Shown here in pieces: positions 50,701 through 62,100 of a stretch of DNA of 64,000 nucleotides. The translations under genes and the position numbers were made by a program. The DNA is from Orthonyx spaldingii (Eukaryota > Chordata > Aves > Passeriformes > Orthonychidae), in NCBI GenBank assembly GCA_013397795.1, contig VZTJ01000294.1, forward strand, positions 4,779,143-4,843,142. The letters are read 5' to 3'. Position 1 is the stretch's first letter; every line of letters begins with the position of its first letter. Under the pieces are notes generated by a model. That model saw nothing but the letters and a program-made list of their open reading frames with translations, did no database searches and was not told the DNA's origin.

Positions 50701-53255
50701 GACCTCTAGTGAGCAGCAGTGGAGCCGAAGTGAGAGTAGGCTCAAAATGGTATTTGGGCTTCAAAATTCTGTTTTAGGGCTCTTTTGTTTCCTTTTTAAT
50801 GTTTTTAAGCATCTGTTTAATTCTTCGACAAGAACGATTTTAAGCCTTCAACAAGATATTATACTGCATGTACAGACCTCATTAAGGGCAGTCCATTCTA
50901 ACAGAAGTATGTTTAAATAATTTCCTGAATCTAAGCCTTGCATTTCAATTTTTTTAGTAATAAAAGTTAAAATGGAATAGCAGTAGAGCCATACTAAACC
51001 AGCTTTGTCAAACTGAGTTTGTAGTTGAGTAATTTATGTAAAGCCTGATAAAATTAGACCTACTTTGATGGGGTTTTCCCATGGCTCTTAATTACAGGTT
51101 CTTAAATCTTAGGGAAAGGCAAAGCTGATGGTGGTAATTGTATCATGTCTTTCTTCTCTGAATGCCTTACTTTCTTATTTTATGCCATACTGAATTGGTA
51201 TAACTTTGGTTGAGCTTTATGTATGCATACGATAAAATATTTAGAGTAGACTCAGGAGTATGCGTTCTCTCAGTGCTCCATGGTACATGCTCAGATTTCC
51301 TCACTGTCAGTCTTCCAAGCCAAAATCCCTGTGACCATTTCCCTACTCTTTATATAAAGCTGAACACTGCACAATGCTACCAGGCCCTGCACTTATTAGG
51401 ATTATTTTTCTGTTGTTGAATCTACTTTAACATCCAGTCTTGCTCTATATGGCAATGATGACAGAAGTCTCTTGAATTTCCCTAGCACAGTTTGAGTCTT
51501 TTACGTAAATATTACCTGCTTGGATATATGAGACTGCTTTATGAAGTTTTTGGGACAGCTATGCTATTCATACTCCATAGGCTGAATTTAAACACATGCT
51601 GGGGGGAGGAGGGGGTGGACAAGTAGGACAATGGGTGTCATTCCCCTTCCTTCAAACACCATTAAAATTGCACATTAATATATAGTACTTAAACTGTATG
51701 TCACACATTACTTAGGTGTGTAAGTTTCTGGATAAAATATAAATATGTGAATATAAACTAGTATATATACTATCTTATATCTTGTATAGTTATTTTCAAA
51801 TCCAACATTTATGCAAGTACTTTATCATCCTTTCTTAGAGCTAATATTTTGGCTTGGTTGCAGTTTATTGATCTTGTTTCTCAGTAGAACATCAAAATGT
51901 CTCGTGTGTTGCCTAAACCCTTCTAAGTTTCAAAAGTAATATGTTGAGGGGCTCTCACTAAATATTTATGCAAACAAGGGCTTGATCGTCACCTTTGATA
52001 TGATGTTAAAGGGTGAGATACTCATCACAGCATGCTTGCTTGGGTTTTGGGGTGGGGTTTCTTCCATCTAAAGGACAACAGGGGAAAAAATTTCTTCTTT
52101 GTTCTAGGTATAAGCCAATGGATTTAACCAATGTTTCATCAGGAATTGTCTGATATACATAGGTTTTAAATCATCTTATCTGGGGGAGGGGAGGACTTTT
52201 AAAATTTTTTTTAATTTATTTTGGTTTGGTTTATTTCTATTTTTATTTAAGAAATCTAAAGGCAAGCTCATTCTTAATTTCTGTTGATTTACAGGAATAC
52301 ATCAGGAAATAAACATAAGACTGAGCTTAGGTTTTATACTGTGTGGAATTGGTTGATTTGTTATTGGAATACAAACACTACTGATGCCATGGGATTTAGA
52401 ACTCCTCCTCTCCTCCTTGGCTTGTATGAACAAAGTCAGGTCTTATGAACCTCTTAAACTTGACAGAGTTCTGTTTTGTATGAAACATGAGATTTTGCAT
52501 GGTTTTCATAACTCAGTTCTTAGCATCTAAAAATTTTTCTTAAACTAAGAAGTAAAAAACCAGGAAGAATAATGAGGAGGAGAAACAATACAGGTTTGGG
52601 ATATCAGCTGTGTAGTCCGTAAGTTTAAGGGGGGAAAAAAATAGATGAGCTTTACAGCTTTAATAGTGTTTTAGACATAGCTAGTTTTTATCTATCACCC
52701 GAATCTTCAAATATTCTTGTTCTTATGGAGCCATGAAGCTGTTTTCTTGGCAGAAAATACTTGTTGAGAAGCAAATTCTAGAGAAAGAAATAAAATTATT
52801 GTGTGGGTTTATAACATGCTATAAATACATGTAAATTGCACCATGGATCAAAAGCTCATTTATACTAGCTGATAATGAAGCTAGTTATACTGAAGATTGA
52901 ACTCAAGAATGCTGAATTTTTTTCTAAGGTGATAATGTCTTGGGGCTTGCTTCTTTATTTCTATGTTGAGATCTTACGGCTGACTCAATGTATTACTTCT
53001 AATCCATTATATATAGGGAGAAGTGTTCACTGCCTCACAAAGTTAGTTACATAAAAGTTTATTGCTTTAGCAGCCAAGTTGTTACTTTTACTGCAAATTA
53101 AAATTTGAACAATTTTTCTTTTCATTGTTCTGAACATTAATTTATAAATAGAGTTCAGTCAGATGTGAAGATCTTAGAGAATGGTAAAGCACTTTGGGCA
53201 AATTCTAAACATGTAAAAGTGTCCACCAAAATCCTCAGAATGTGGTGCTTTCCAG
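47787..53255. other. AT-rich non-coding DNA
   Basis: No gene is recognised. A plus-strand segment at 49730-49826 has a strong acceptor (CTCTGCATTTCCCTAG) and a strong donor (TGAG|GTAAGAGA), but every frame contains a stop, so only a non-coding exon would be possible. A G-rich patch (G6-AGGA-G5) lies at 51601-51618. Confidence 0.6.
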
Positions 53256-53354
53256 AGCAAAAGAGAACAGCTGCGAGAAATAGAAGGGGAATACAAACAG
53301 ATCACAAGGCAGAGAGAAACAGATAGGGGAGGTGTGCATACACCAAGATTGAAG
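53256..53354 (+). other. Candidate 99-nt exon, plus strand
   Basis: The segment lies between an acceptor-like GCTTTCCAG and a good donor GAAG|GTAAGAA. It is exactly 33 codons long and open, translating to a charged, helix-like stretch (SKREQLREIEGEYKQITRQR, then ETDRGGVHTPRLK). The K/R/E/Q-rich composition differs from the F/I/L/S-rich chance frames elsewhere in the window. Against it, the acceptor's pyrimidine tract is short, I do not recognise the protein, and the frame stays open past the donor. It lies on the strand that would be downstream of the plus-direction promoter. Confidence 0.2.
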
Positions 53355-56300
53355 GTAAGAAATGTGCAGTACAAGAAGCATGGTTATATGTGGGCATGTA
53401 TGTCACCAGCTTTCTTTATAAATTTCCTATTTGATGCTTTAACCTCTAAAATCACAGTGGTGCACAGAGGAGAACAGTGGATCCATGGCAATCTATACAG
53501 CTACCCAGAGAATCAGAATAAAGCAGAACTTCAGAAGGCCACACAGTCATGCCACATCCCAAGATATGTGAACTGCTGCTGCTTTATAAATTTTTACTGT
53601 GATTTTAATTCTGGTATGCCATGAAATTCTACAAAATAGGTCTGGGAAAACCCGTGAAAGACAATCTCCTTTTCTGAAAGTAATGTCAACTATACCTAAG
53701 CAACTGTCAGAAGCAGTTCGTCCAACATGTTCTTAAAAATTCCCTGTGCTAGACATTTCCATAAGCACTGCAGGTAATCTATTCCTGTGCTTCAGCGTTA
53801 TTGCAGTGTCAGGTGCCCATGTACCACAGGTCAGAAGCACAGAGCACTCATTGAGTTAAAATAGCAGGAGATAAATAGGCTCAACTTCATTTATCTAACT
53901 ATCAAGTTAAAGATCCTGTCTCACTTTTGGATTCCCAAACAGACAAATTCTGCTACATTTATGCTATGCTTTGAACTGTCAATTGTCATGGTAGTCACAA
54001 GAGTATTTATCTTGGGATGTTTCAGGTGGAAACACTTAAACTGAGCCTAATTGAGAGAGACTGAAAAAAAAAGTCATAATAAGAGGACTGATCTGAAAAC
54101 AATTAAGGGTATACTTGGATAATTATGAACCTACATTAATTCGAGGACTTTTAGAAGAGGAATTGAGTGGAATTGTGTGGAGTATTTGCTGGGTTGTGAT
54201 ACAAATGCTGTTATGCTTGTGGAAGTTAGGTAGCCATTAGTTGAAGTAGTTTGTACAGCTGTGAAAAAAAAGCTAAGCCATGCAATTTATATTTCATCAG
54301 AAGAACAGAAGGGAAAGGTTGCTGAATTATACTGAGACTGGGAGAATGTATGTGTGGAGGCTTGGATTTTGGGAATAGAAGTGCAGAATTCAGACCATTA
54401 ACCCCTGTGTAAATGAGCCCCTCCAGGCTTTCCAGAGTAGTTCAGCTAACACCAGCATTTTGCTGAAGGAAAGTTGCTCTCTTATGCTGAAAAATGCCAA
54501 CTGATTTCTATAGAGCAGCAGTGTAATGATGTCAGTAATGCTGCAAAAGCAGCCTCTATGTGAAAGTCTCATCTTTAGTCCTTGTTGCTGCTAGAGGTTA
54601 TCACGACTTGCTACTTTCGTGATGTTCTAGGAAAAAATATGCACTACTAGATTATCTGTTATCACTGTCACAGCCCAACCCTCTCTGCTGCTAACATAAA
54701 ATGGAATTATAAGCATCAAAGGGAAATGAAAAATCAAATCCAGTTGCCTACTGAGTGACTCAATTGCATTTTCTGTTTATTAAATGTGATGACAAGATAA
54801 AATACCATCATTCCTGGGCAGTTCAAAAGCAATCACTGGCAATTTATTTGATAGTTATCTCTTTAGGCTCTGTCTATTTCCAATCTGCACAAGAAGAAGT
54901 ATTTATCTGCCTAAATTTAGCCATTTTCCTTGGATGTCTGTGTTTGCTGGCTTGTCTTCTGGTCTGCCTAGGAGAGATAGAAACACCTTCAGAGGATTTT
55001 TGAGTAGGTGTAGAACTCTGAATCACCGTCTGGGAGAGCCCACTGAAGCCTCTATTTCTTATTTTGTTGGGCAAGTTGCCTCCTTTATATAACAGTTGAA
55101 AGCTGACAGTGACTTTCCTTCTTGATATGATGCGATCTCTCTGGATGTAACCTGAGGTAAACTCTGTGCTGTGCTTCCCCATTCTTCCTTGTGCTTGGGA
55201 CTATGGTGGTATGCAAGGAGGAAAGTCTCTGCAGGCCAGCCTTTGGGAAGAACAAAATAAAGATGATACAAACAAGGATCCCATTAAATGTGCTCTAGGA
55301 TCTATCTAATTGAGGCCTTTTTAAAATCTCTGGGACTTCAAAAACAGACATATTATTTTTTTTACAGTCACTTGATATATAACAGCATGGAAATAGCTGT
55401 ATAAGAGTTTTTAAGTTTTAATTTTTTTTAGATAAAAACCCCTATATCCCAAGGCCCTGCCTCCAATAAAAATCAAAAGAAAATATCTAGGATTGAGAAT
55501 GAGAACAGGACAGACATATATGTCCACCATCCTATAGTCATTTCCCCAAGTATTTTTGATACAGAAACATGTTGAGGTAATATTATGTAGAGAGTAACTG
55601 CTGGCATATATCTCTTCCACAAATTTATCAAGTTTCTCTTTAATCCAAAAAACCTTATGAACTTGCACTGTTATATGGCAAGGAGATAGACGACTTTATG
55701 AATTTTGTATGAAAAAAACAGCCCTTTTTGTTTGTTTTGAGTTTGGTTTTTGCTGGCCTCACTTGCTTCTTGCACTGAATGACATGGTGAACGGGCATCT
55801 TACCTTACTATCTCTATGACATTCACAGTTTTGAAGATCTGTTTCATTTGTCTGTTTTTCTAGATTTCAAAGTCTTGGACATTAATGACAAGCATTTGCC
55901 TGTCTTTTAAACAAGCCTGTTTCCTCTCTCTGAGTTCTGTCTAACCCTACTTTTTGAGAGGAGACCAGAACTTTCCACAGTATTTTCCACTGCTCTCTTA
56001 CCCTTTTACCTTGTCCGACATATCCCAGGGTTCATTGATGTGACATTTTTCAAAGGTCCAGTATTTGTGCAGATTTGGAACAGCACAGAACATATGCACA
56101 AACAAGCTATTCTTCCAAATTTAAAGTTCCTATTCTAGATGTTTTTTTAAAATAACTATTAGACATATTTCATCTTAGGAAAAACCTTGAGAATGGTTGA
56201 AACAGAAAATGGAAAATTTTATCCATGTGCAGAATTTAACAAATTTCTGTGTAGCTGAATGGAGGTTGTGCACTGTAATGTGCTACTAGAGGCACTTTGC

Positions 56301-56479
56301 TCACTGCTCTGACATGGAGCTGCATGTAGATATGAGTTGCCACATGTAGGTCTCCTTATTTTGTCTAACTCCTTGACTGCTGCCTTTTTTGTTCAGTGGG
56401 TGAGGAAGCTGGTGAGGCAGTTTACATGCTCTCCTTCCATGTCCCTGCAATGCCGTTTGAAACTGCAACAACACATGTG
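53355..56479. other. AT-rich non-coding DNA, nothing recognised
   Basis: Open frames up to about 100 codons at 54.8-55.2 kb have no family resemblance and overlap each other on opposite strands. No repeat family is recognised. Confidence 0.65.
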
Positions 56480-56600
56480 CTTTTTAGAGGAACAATAAGC
56501 ATGTTGATGTGACCTCATGCAAATCAATGCTGCACCTGGGTCATCTTTGTGCTTTTGCATATGTATTTGAAGTGTACTGCAGTGAAATGATACACCACCT
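56480..56600. promoter_or_regulatory. Possible SOX/POU motif cluster
   Basis: AACAATAAG (SOX-type ACAAT) near 56490 is followed by the perfect octamer ATGCAAAT at 56517-56524, then TTTTGCATATG and GGGTCA within 50 bases. SOX and POU factors often act together on enhancers, although usually with closer spacing. It is supported by motifs only. Confidence 0.3.
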
Positions 56601-57831
56601 CATTTTGCTTTAGTAAAAGCCATTGGCTGAATTTACAGGGCTCCTATGCAAGCTGCTGCAGAAGAGTAAATCCTATTATGGGATTTCTGAAGCCAAACTG
56701 AAGAACTGACAAAAAGATGGGTCAGTTCAACTAATCAGCTTTGTAAATTTATTAACATTTCATTCAGGAGAGATGACCTAGAATGGTCAGCTGCCTGCAG
56801 TGCCTGTGGGACTGAAAGGAGCAAGCTGCAGAGCCTGTCTTTGCAGGAATGTGGTGTTGCTCTGTGCAGACAAGCTGCCTGTTCACATTTCTGGGTGATG
56901 GGCATGAGAGATGAGCACAGTGACTTCACCATTCAGTTACACTCCCATATCTTGCTTTATGCCATGATTAATCTGAACAAGCATGTCCCAAAGGATTTTA
57001 CCCAGTGATCGTCCTGCTGAGGGTCTATGTGAAAAATACCTAATACTTGACAGGTGTGTAGCTGCTGTCCTACTTGTAACACAATTGCAGCAAAAAGCAG
57101 GCAGCAGTTATAATGTTCACAGGATAAATTCTAGCATAAGATGGCTACAAGCATTCTAATGGCTCTGTTGATCACACCTTCACTGGTGAGGTAGCAGAGG
57201 CCCTGATCAGCAAACTTTGGTGGTAATTAGCTATGTCAAAACCAACTTTATTGAAGTTGGAACAACCACTGTTTGGAATTAATGTGTTTGTGCAGAGCTG
57301 GAACTCAAGTGATTAAATAACTACAGGTTTCTCTCCTTCACTGTCTTTCCAGGCTACAGTCTATGAATTTGAACAGTCATTTATTACATTATAGTGGCTA
57401 TACAAGCTGCAGAAATGCTTGTAAAAAGCTCTGACCCTATGATTTAGAAAACAGGAGTGCCAAGGGTTAATGGAAAGGGTTGCTTCCTAGAAGCAGTAGG
57501 TGATACGCAACAGGCAAGTCCTGAGAAGCAATTCCCAGGTGTGTAAAAATCATCTGGTGCCTGTAGTGATGATGTGGCTCAGGGAAAGCAGGAACTACTG
57601 CTGCTAGTGTAAATAGAGATTTCAGTGAGACAATTTGAGTATACAGAGAATTTGTTGGATTATTATCTGTGTAACAGCAAAAAGGTGCTGGATTTTCATA
57701 GCCATGGTGATCACCCTTTTATTTAGGCTAATCTCAAAGCCAAAGGGAAGTATGAATTATGTGAAAAATCACTAATTTTGGTCAAGAACAAAGTGTGTGT
57801 ATGTGTGTTTGGTCTTTTTGTTTTCTTATTT

Positions 57832-57845
57832 GGGGGGGGGGGGGG
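57832..57845 (+). repeat. G14 homopolymer followed by CGCGTGAGGGG
   Basis: Fourteen consecutive G, then a CpG-containing G-rich tail. Long G runs are uncommon in bird DNA of this composition and are prone to length error in assemblies. It could form a quadruplex with the following GGGG. Confidence 0.9.
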
Positions 57846-59137
57846 CGCGTGAGGGGATTAAGTATCAAGTGTTAAATAGTCATTCATATAATTACATTGA
57901 CTCATTGTTTTTGATGCACTGAGTGTTCCTTCCAAATGCATGAAGACGGAGAGGATCAATGTATATTATGTGGTCAGTAGAAGTTACTGACTTCTAAGGT
58001 GAGGTGTTGTGAAGAGTGGCTCTGTGGAGTTCAGTGGTTTTTAGGAGAAATAAGGAGCTGTGGCAAAACACAGATCGCTTTAAAGCTATTCCTATGAGCA
58101 GAAGGAAGAATGGGCTTACATTGTAGGCTGAGTCTAGTTATAGCTCATGTTAAAAATCTGCTGCTTCAACGTCATAAATGTTAACATCAGTCATGTTAGA
58201 CACCTGGGGTGCATGTGTATTTCCAATGGGTTGCTGATGCAAAGATGCAAAAGGAATTTCAGTGCAGAAGTACCATTTCATTTTTCATTCCTCATATGGC
58301 CATGTCCTAAATAATAGGAAGCCATTTCACATCTGCTAACATCACAGCTATACCATAGAAGATGGTTACAACTAAAGAGGTGTTCTATTAGGGGTATTTG
58401 AAATAGCATTGTTTATATGTTTTTACTTTAAATTAAAAAGTTCTAGTGAGCAAGGACACCAATTGTGGGGTTTTTTTAACTGAGAATGCTGCAGATTCCT
58501 ACATATGTGGAGTTTTGCACATGTTCACAGTGGCAGATGAAGACATGATTATGCAAATACTTGTCTTGTCTATTAAGTCAAACAATACACAGATAAATAC
58601 AGACCAAGAAAAGAAATCTAGTAAAACATTTGACTTCATAAAACAAAAGCTATGTAGGGGGACAACAAGGTTACAAATTTAGCAGTCAAAGACAACAGAA
58701 ACAAAAAACCAAAATTTGCTTTGTGCTTTCGGTCTTCCACCTGCAGCTTTCTCATTTCTGTCTGTGCTTTTTTCCAGTCTCTCATCCTGGCACTTGTCCC
58801 ACCTGCCAGTCTGCTTTCCTTGCCATATCGCCTGGGTGAGAGGAGCAGAAGCATTGAAACTCAGAAGCAAGAGTGTGTTTCTGCTTGGGTTTCTCTGCCT
58901 ATTGCCTTAACAGCCTGGGCTCTCTTGCTGGTGCCAGGAGACTGAGCATTTGTGAACTGCATGGGAATAGCTAAGTAGTATCTTTCATAGAAATGGTGAA
59001 AAATACATTCCTGATGACAAGGAATGCACATACATAGCAAGATGTTTAAAAAAGAGAATATTGTTAATAGGGGAAAAAGAGAAGTTTCTACTAATGCAAA
59101 TTTTTACAAATGACTTAAGTGCTTCTCAGACAGTGTC

Positions 59138-59155
59138 AAAAAAAAAAAAAAAAAA
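59138..59155. repeat. A18 homopolymer
   Basis: An uninterrupted run of 18 A, followed by further A/C-rich sequence. No upstream polyadenylation signal or recognisable retrocopy was seen, so it is treated as a simple tract. Confidence 0.9.
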
Positions 59156-62100
59156 GAACCAAAAAACCCACAACAAACCCCGGTAAAACCGGTATGGAAC
59201 AGATAATGTGGGAAATCTTCAGTTCCATTTCTTGGAATATGAGAAAATTCTAAAATTGCCTGATACTTCCATTATAACAGTTATGTATTATAATGGTAGA
59301 CACTGTAATGGTACCTGTAGGCGACATTGCTTGCTCTGATTATTTTCATTTACTTCTCTCTTATGATTTAGCTCATGGGCTTTCCCAGAGTTTTTCAACT
59401 GCATGAATAGTCTCACCTCGCTGTTTCCAGGCTTCCCTGTTTTTTCCTGTTGAATTGTCTCTACTAGGGGAAATTTCTGTGACTTTGCAGTTTGTTGCAT
59501 AGGTCTGACCATTGCTTGAGAACATCATGTGTTACAGTATTACGAGTAAGTGCCTAGAAGAAATGAAATAGGTTCTTATTTGGAACTATTTGTTTACTGC
59601 TATTTACTGACTTGTTTATAGTCAAGAATTTTGGTATTAGGAAATGAATATGTTTATGTTTCATCTCTTTGTGAGTGTTTAAAAACATAGATTACTCTGT
59701 ACATGTGACTGTATCAAACTATTTGTTGAAAGAAAGCAAGGTTTATTTGCGAACGTTCTCATGACCAACAAGACAAAAATAGTCAATATGTTACTGGTGT
59801 GGAGTCTTGTTTTGTTTGTTTTTAGTGGCAAGCTGTTGTTTTTGGCAAGCTAAACTACTCTATGAACCTTCCTTTGGGTGACTGTTGGAGTATGCTATAT
59901 TTGTAACATAAAGAGCAGTGCAAAATAACAAAAAGCTTAAATTTCTGAGATAAGGTCATCTGCATGGACAAGTGGATTGGTCTGTATTCATACCAGTTCT
60001 GATGGAAAGGATCTGCAATAAAATTGCCATGTACAAATTTCAGTATTAGCGACTCCAAGGATTAAAACCCCTACATAAGTAAATAAACAAGTTTTTTTCT
60101 TGTTACAGTCACCTCTAGATTTTCTTGGTCTTTGAAGTTTGCTTTTTGTCTCAGTCATGAATATTACAATGTTTTTTGGTTTTAGTGGAAGCTAAGCTTC
60201 TCAATTAATGCCTCATGTCAGACCTTGACCCTTTCAGAAATAAACTAAATAGCACAAAACTTGAAGCAGAAGAGAGAACAAACAATGCTGTCTTGACATT
60301 GCACAGAAGTGTTTATTAAACAACTCCATCAGTATCATGCTTCCAGCCTTGCTTTACGCTCCTGAGTTACTGGTATTGTTTGAGACCTGGAGTTTTGAGC
60401 AGTTCAGCTGCATTTATGTTTACTTTGCATAGAAATAGAACAATCTTGCTTATATTAAATGACTGAAGTATGAGTTAAGGATTGCAACAACAGATGTGAA
60501 GGAAAAAAGATATTTTAGCAAAGATCGTTTTTCCTGTGTTTTTCCTCTGAGACTTGTCTAAGTGTAGAATTCTATTGTACCAAATGACAATTAAAATTCA
60601 AAGCTTTATATTTAGATAACTGGCCTCCTCCTCAAAATACCCTCATACACAGGATTTAGCTTGCTATTTAGGTTGGTTTTACAGACATCCAAATTCTGTC
60701 AGGCTGAGCTCCAGTCTCCTCCAGCTTTATGGAACTTTTCCAGAGGAAGTATTGAAATGGATAGATTTCATGTCTCAGTTGCTTCCACCATTACCTGGTC
60801 TGAGTGCTTGGTCATAAATTAACTTGGCACTTTTAGATATTTAGATATTTTTTCTATGATCTTATTCTGAATTCTTGATCTGACTAATATTTTCATAGTC
60901 TTTTTGGGTACATAAACTTACAGAATCAGAACCAGCATCTTCTGTAGCCAACAGTAAGTTCCTTATAAACAGCCAGAGAAACTGCATATCTCTTCAAAAC
61001 AAAGTAGTACAGTGAATAACATGACTTTTAAGCTAAGATAAAAGGTCTGGGAGCTGGGTGAGCCTCAGCTTTTGTAAGCTGGGCTACCCAACCTACTAGG
61101 CAGTGAAGAATGACTGTGGCTGACCATGCTGGAAAGGGCACCTTCATCAGAAACCAGCACAGGCATCACAGAGATTGTTTGTAGGTTCATAACCAAAATT
61201 AAGGTACTAAACTGGGGCCTTGGTCCTCAGTTCCTCACAACGGCCATGTGGGGCCTGAGCTCTGAGAGTATCCCTTGCTATGGGTCCTGAGGTTGTGCCT
61301 CATAAATTTATTTCTGGAATTTCAGTCTGTCTCTTCCCTAGAAATGAGTCCCTGATTGCTTTCTTTGAAACAAAATGATACTTCTTTTAAAAATCCAACT
61401 TAGAGTTGCCTACCCACTTTCATGGAAACCTCTGAGGAAGCCTGCTTTCCCTGAACCGCCAACAAGTTCAGTGTGTGGGTGAAAGGCATTAGTTAGACTC
61501 ATTTGTAAAACATCAGGAGAAAAAACATATAACATTATCAGAAAAGGCTTAAAATCTGTGGGATTTTATTGCAACTGAAGGAAACACGGCTGAATATAAT
61601 AACAGAAAAGGTATTAAGATGCCTTTCATTAAGGAACTCTTTCTTCTTTGCTTTTCTCCTTTGCTGTATAAAGCTTGCAAATATCAGGCAGTTGTGTTCT
61701 GGCAAGGAGGCAGCTGTGAGGAGCCTCTGGGCAGTGGCTATGGCTGCAGAGCCAGCAGGAAAACATTATGGCACACAGCTAAAGGATGTGAAGCTGTAAA
61801 CTATGATCCGAAGTAAAGAACACCTGTCAAGGACTGCAGCTTGTGTACAACTTCTCTCAGGTGATTTCAAGGGCTGGGAAGGCAGATGACTGATATTACT
61901 ATGAGGTAAAAATTCTACTTTTCCACTTCAGAAGACCCCAGCGATTCAGGTGTCTCCTGGCAGGTGTCAATACTAAGCTGATGACTTTAAACTAACTTTA
62001 ACCGAAAAATATTGTAGACTCCATTCCCTTAAAGCTTAAGGGAGATTTTTATCTCTCATGTTGGTCCCCTCATCAGTAAGTATATTTACAGGAAGCCTTT

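Noticed and set aside
53216..53624. Roughly 136-codon stretch open without a stop around the 53-kb candidate exon
   Set aside because: It has no ATG at its start, and past the donor the translation turns into ordinary AT-rich composition; only the 99-nt segment was kept as a weak candidate.
59138..59155. A18 run as the tail of a processed pseudogene
   Set aside because: No AATAAA just upstream, no target-site duplication and no recognisable parent gene.
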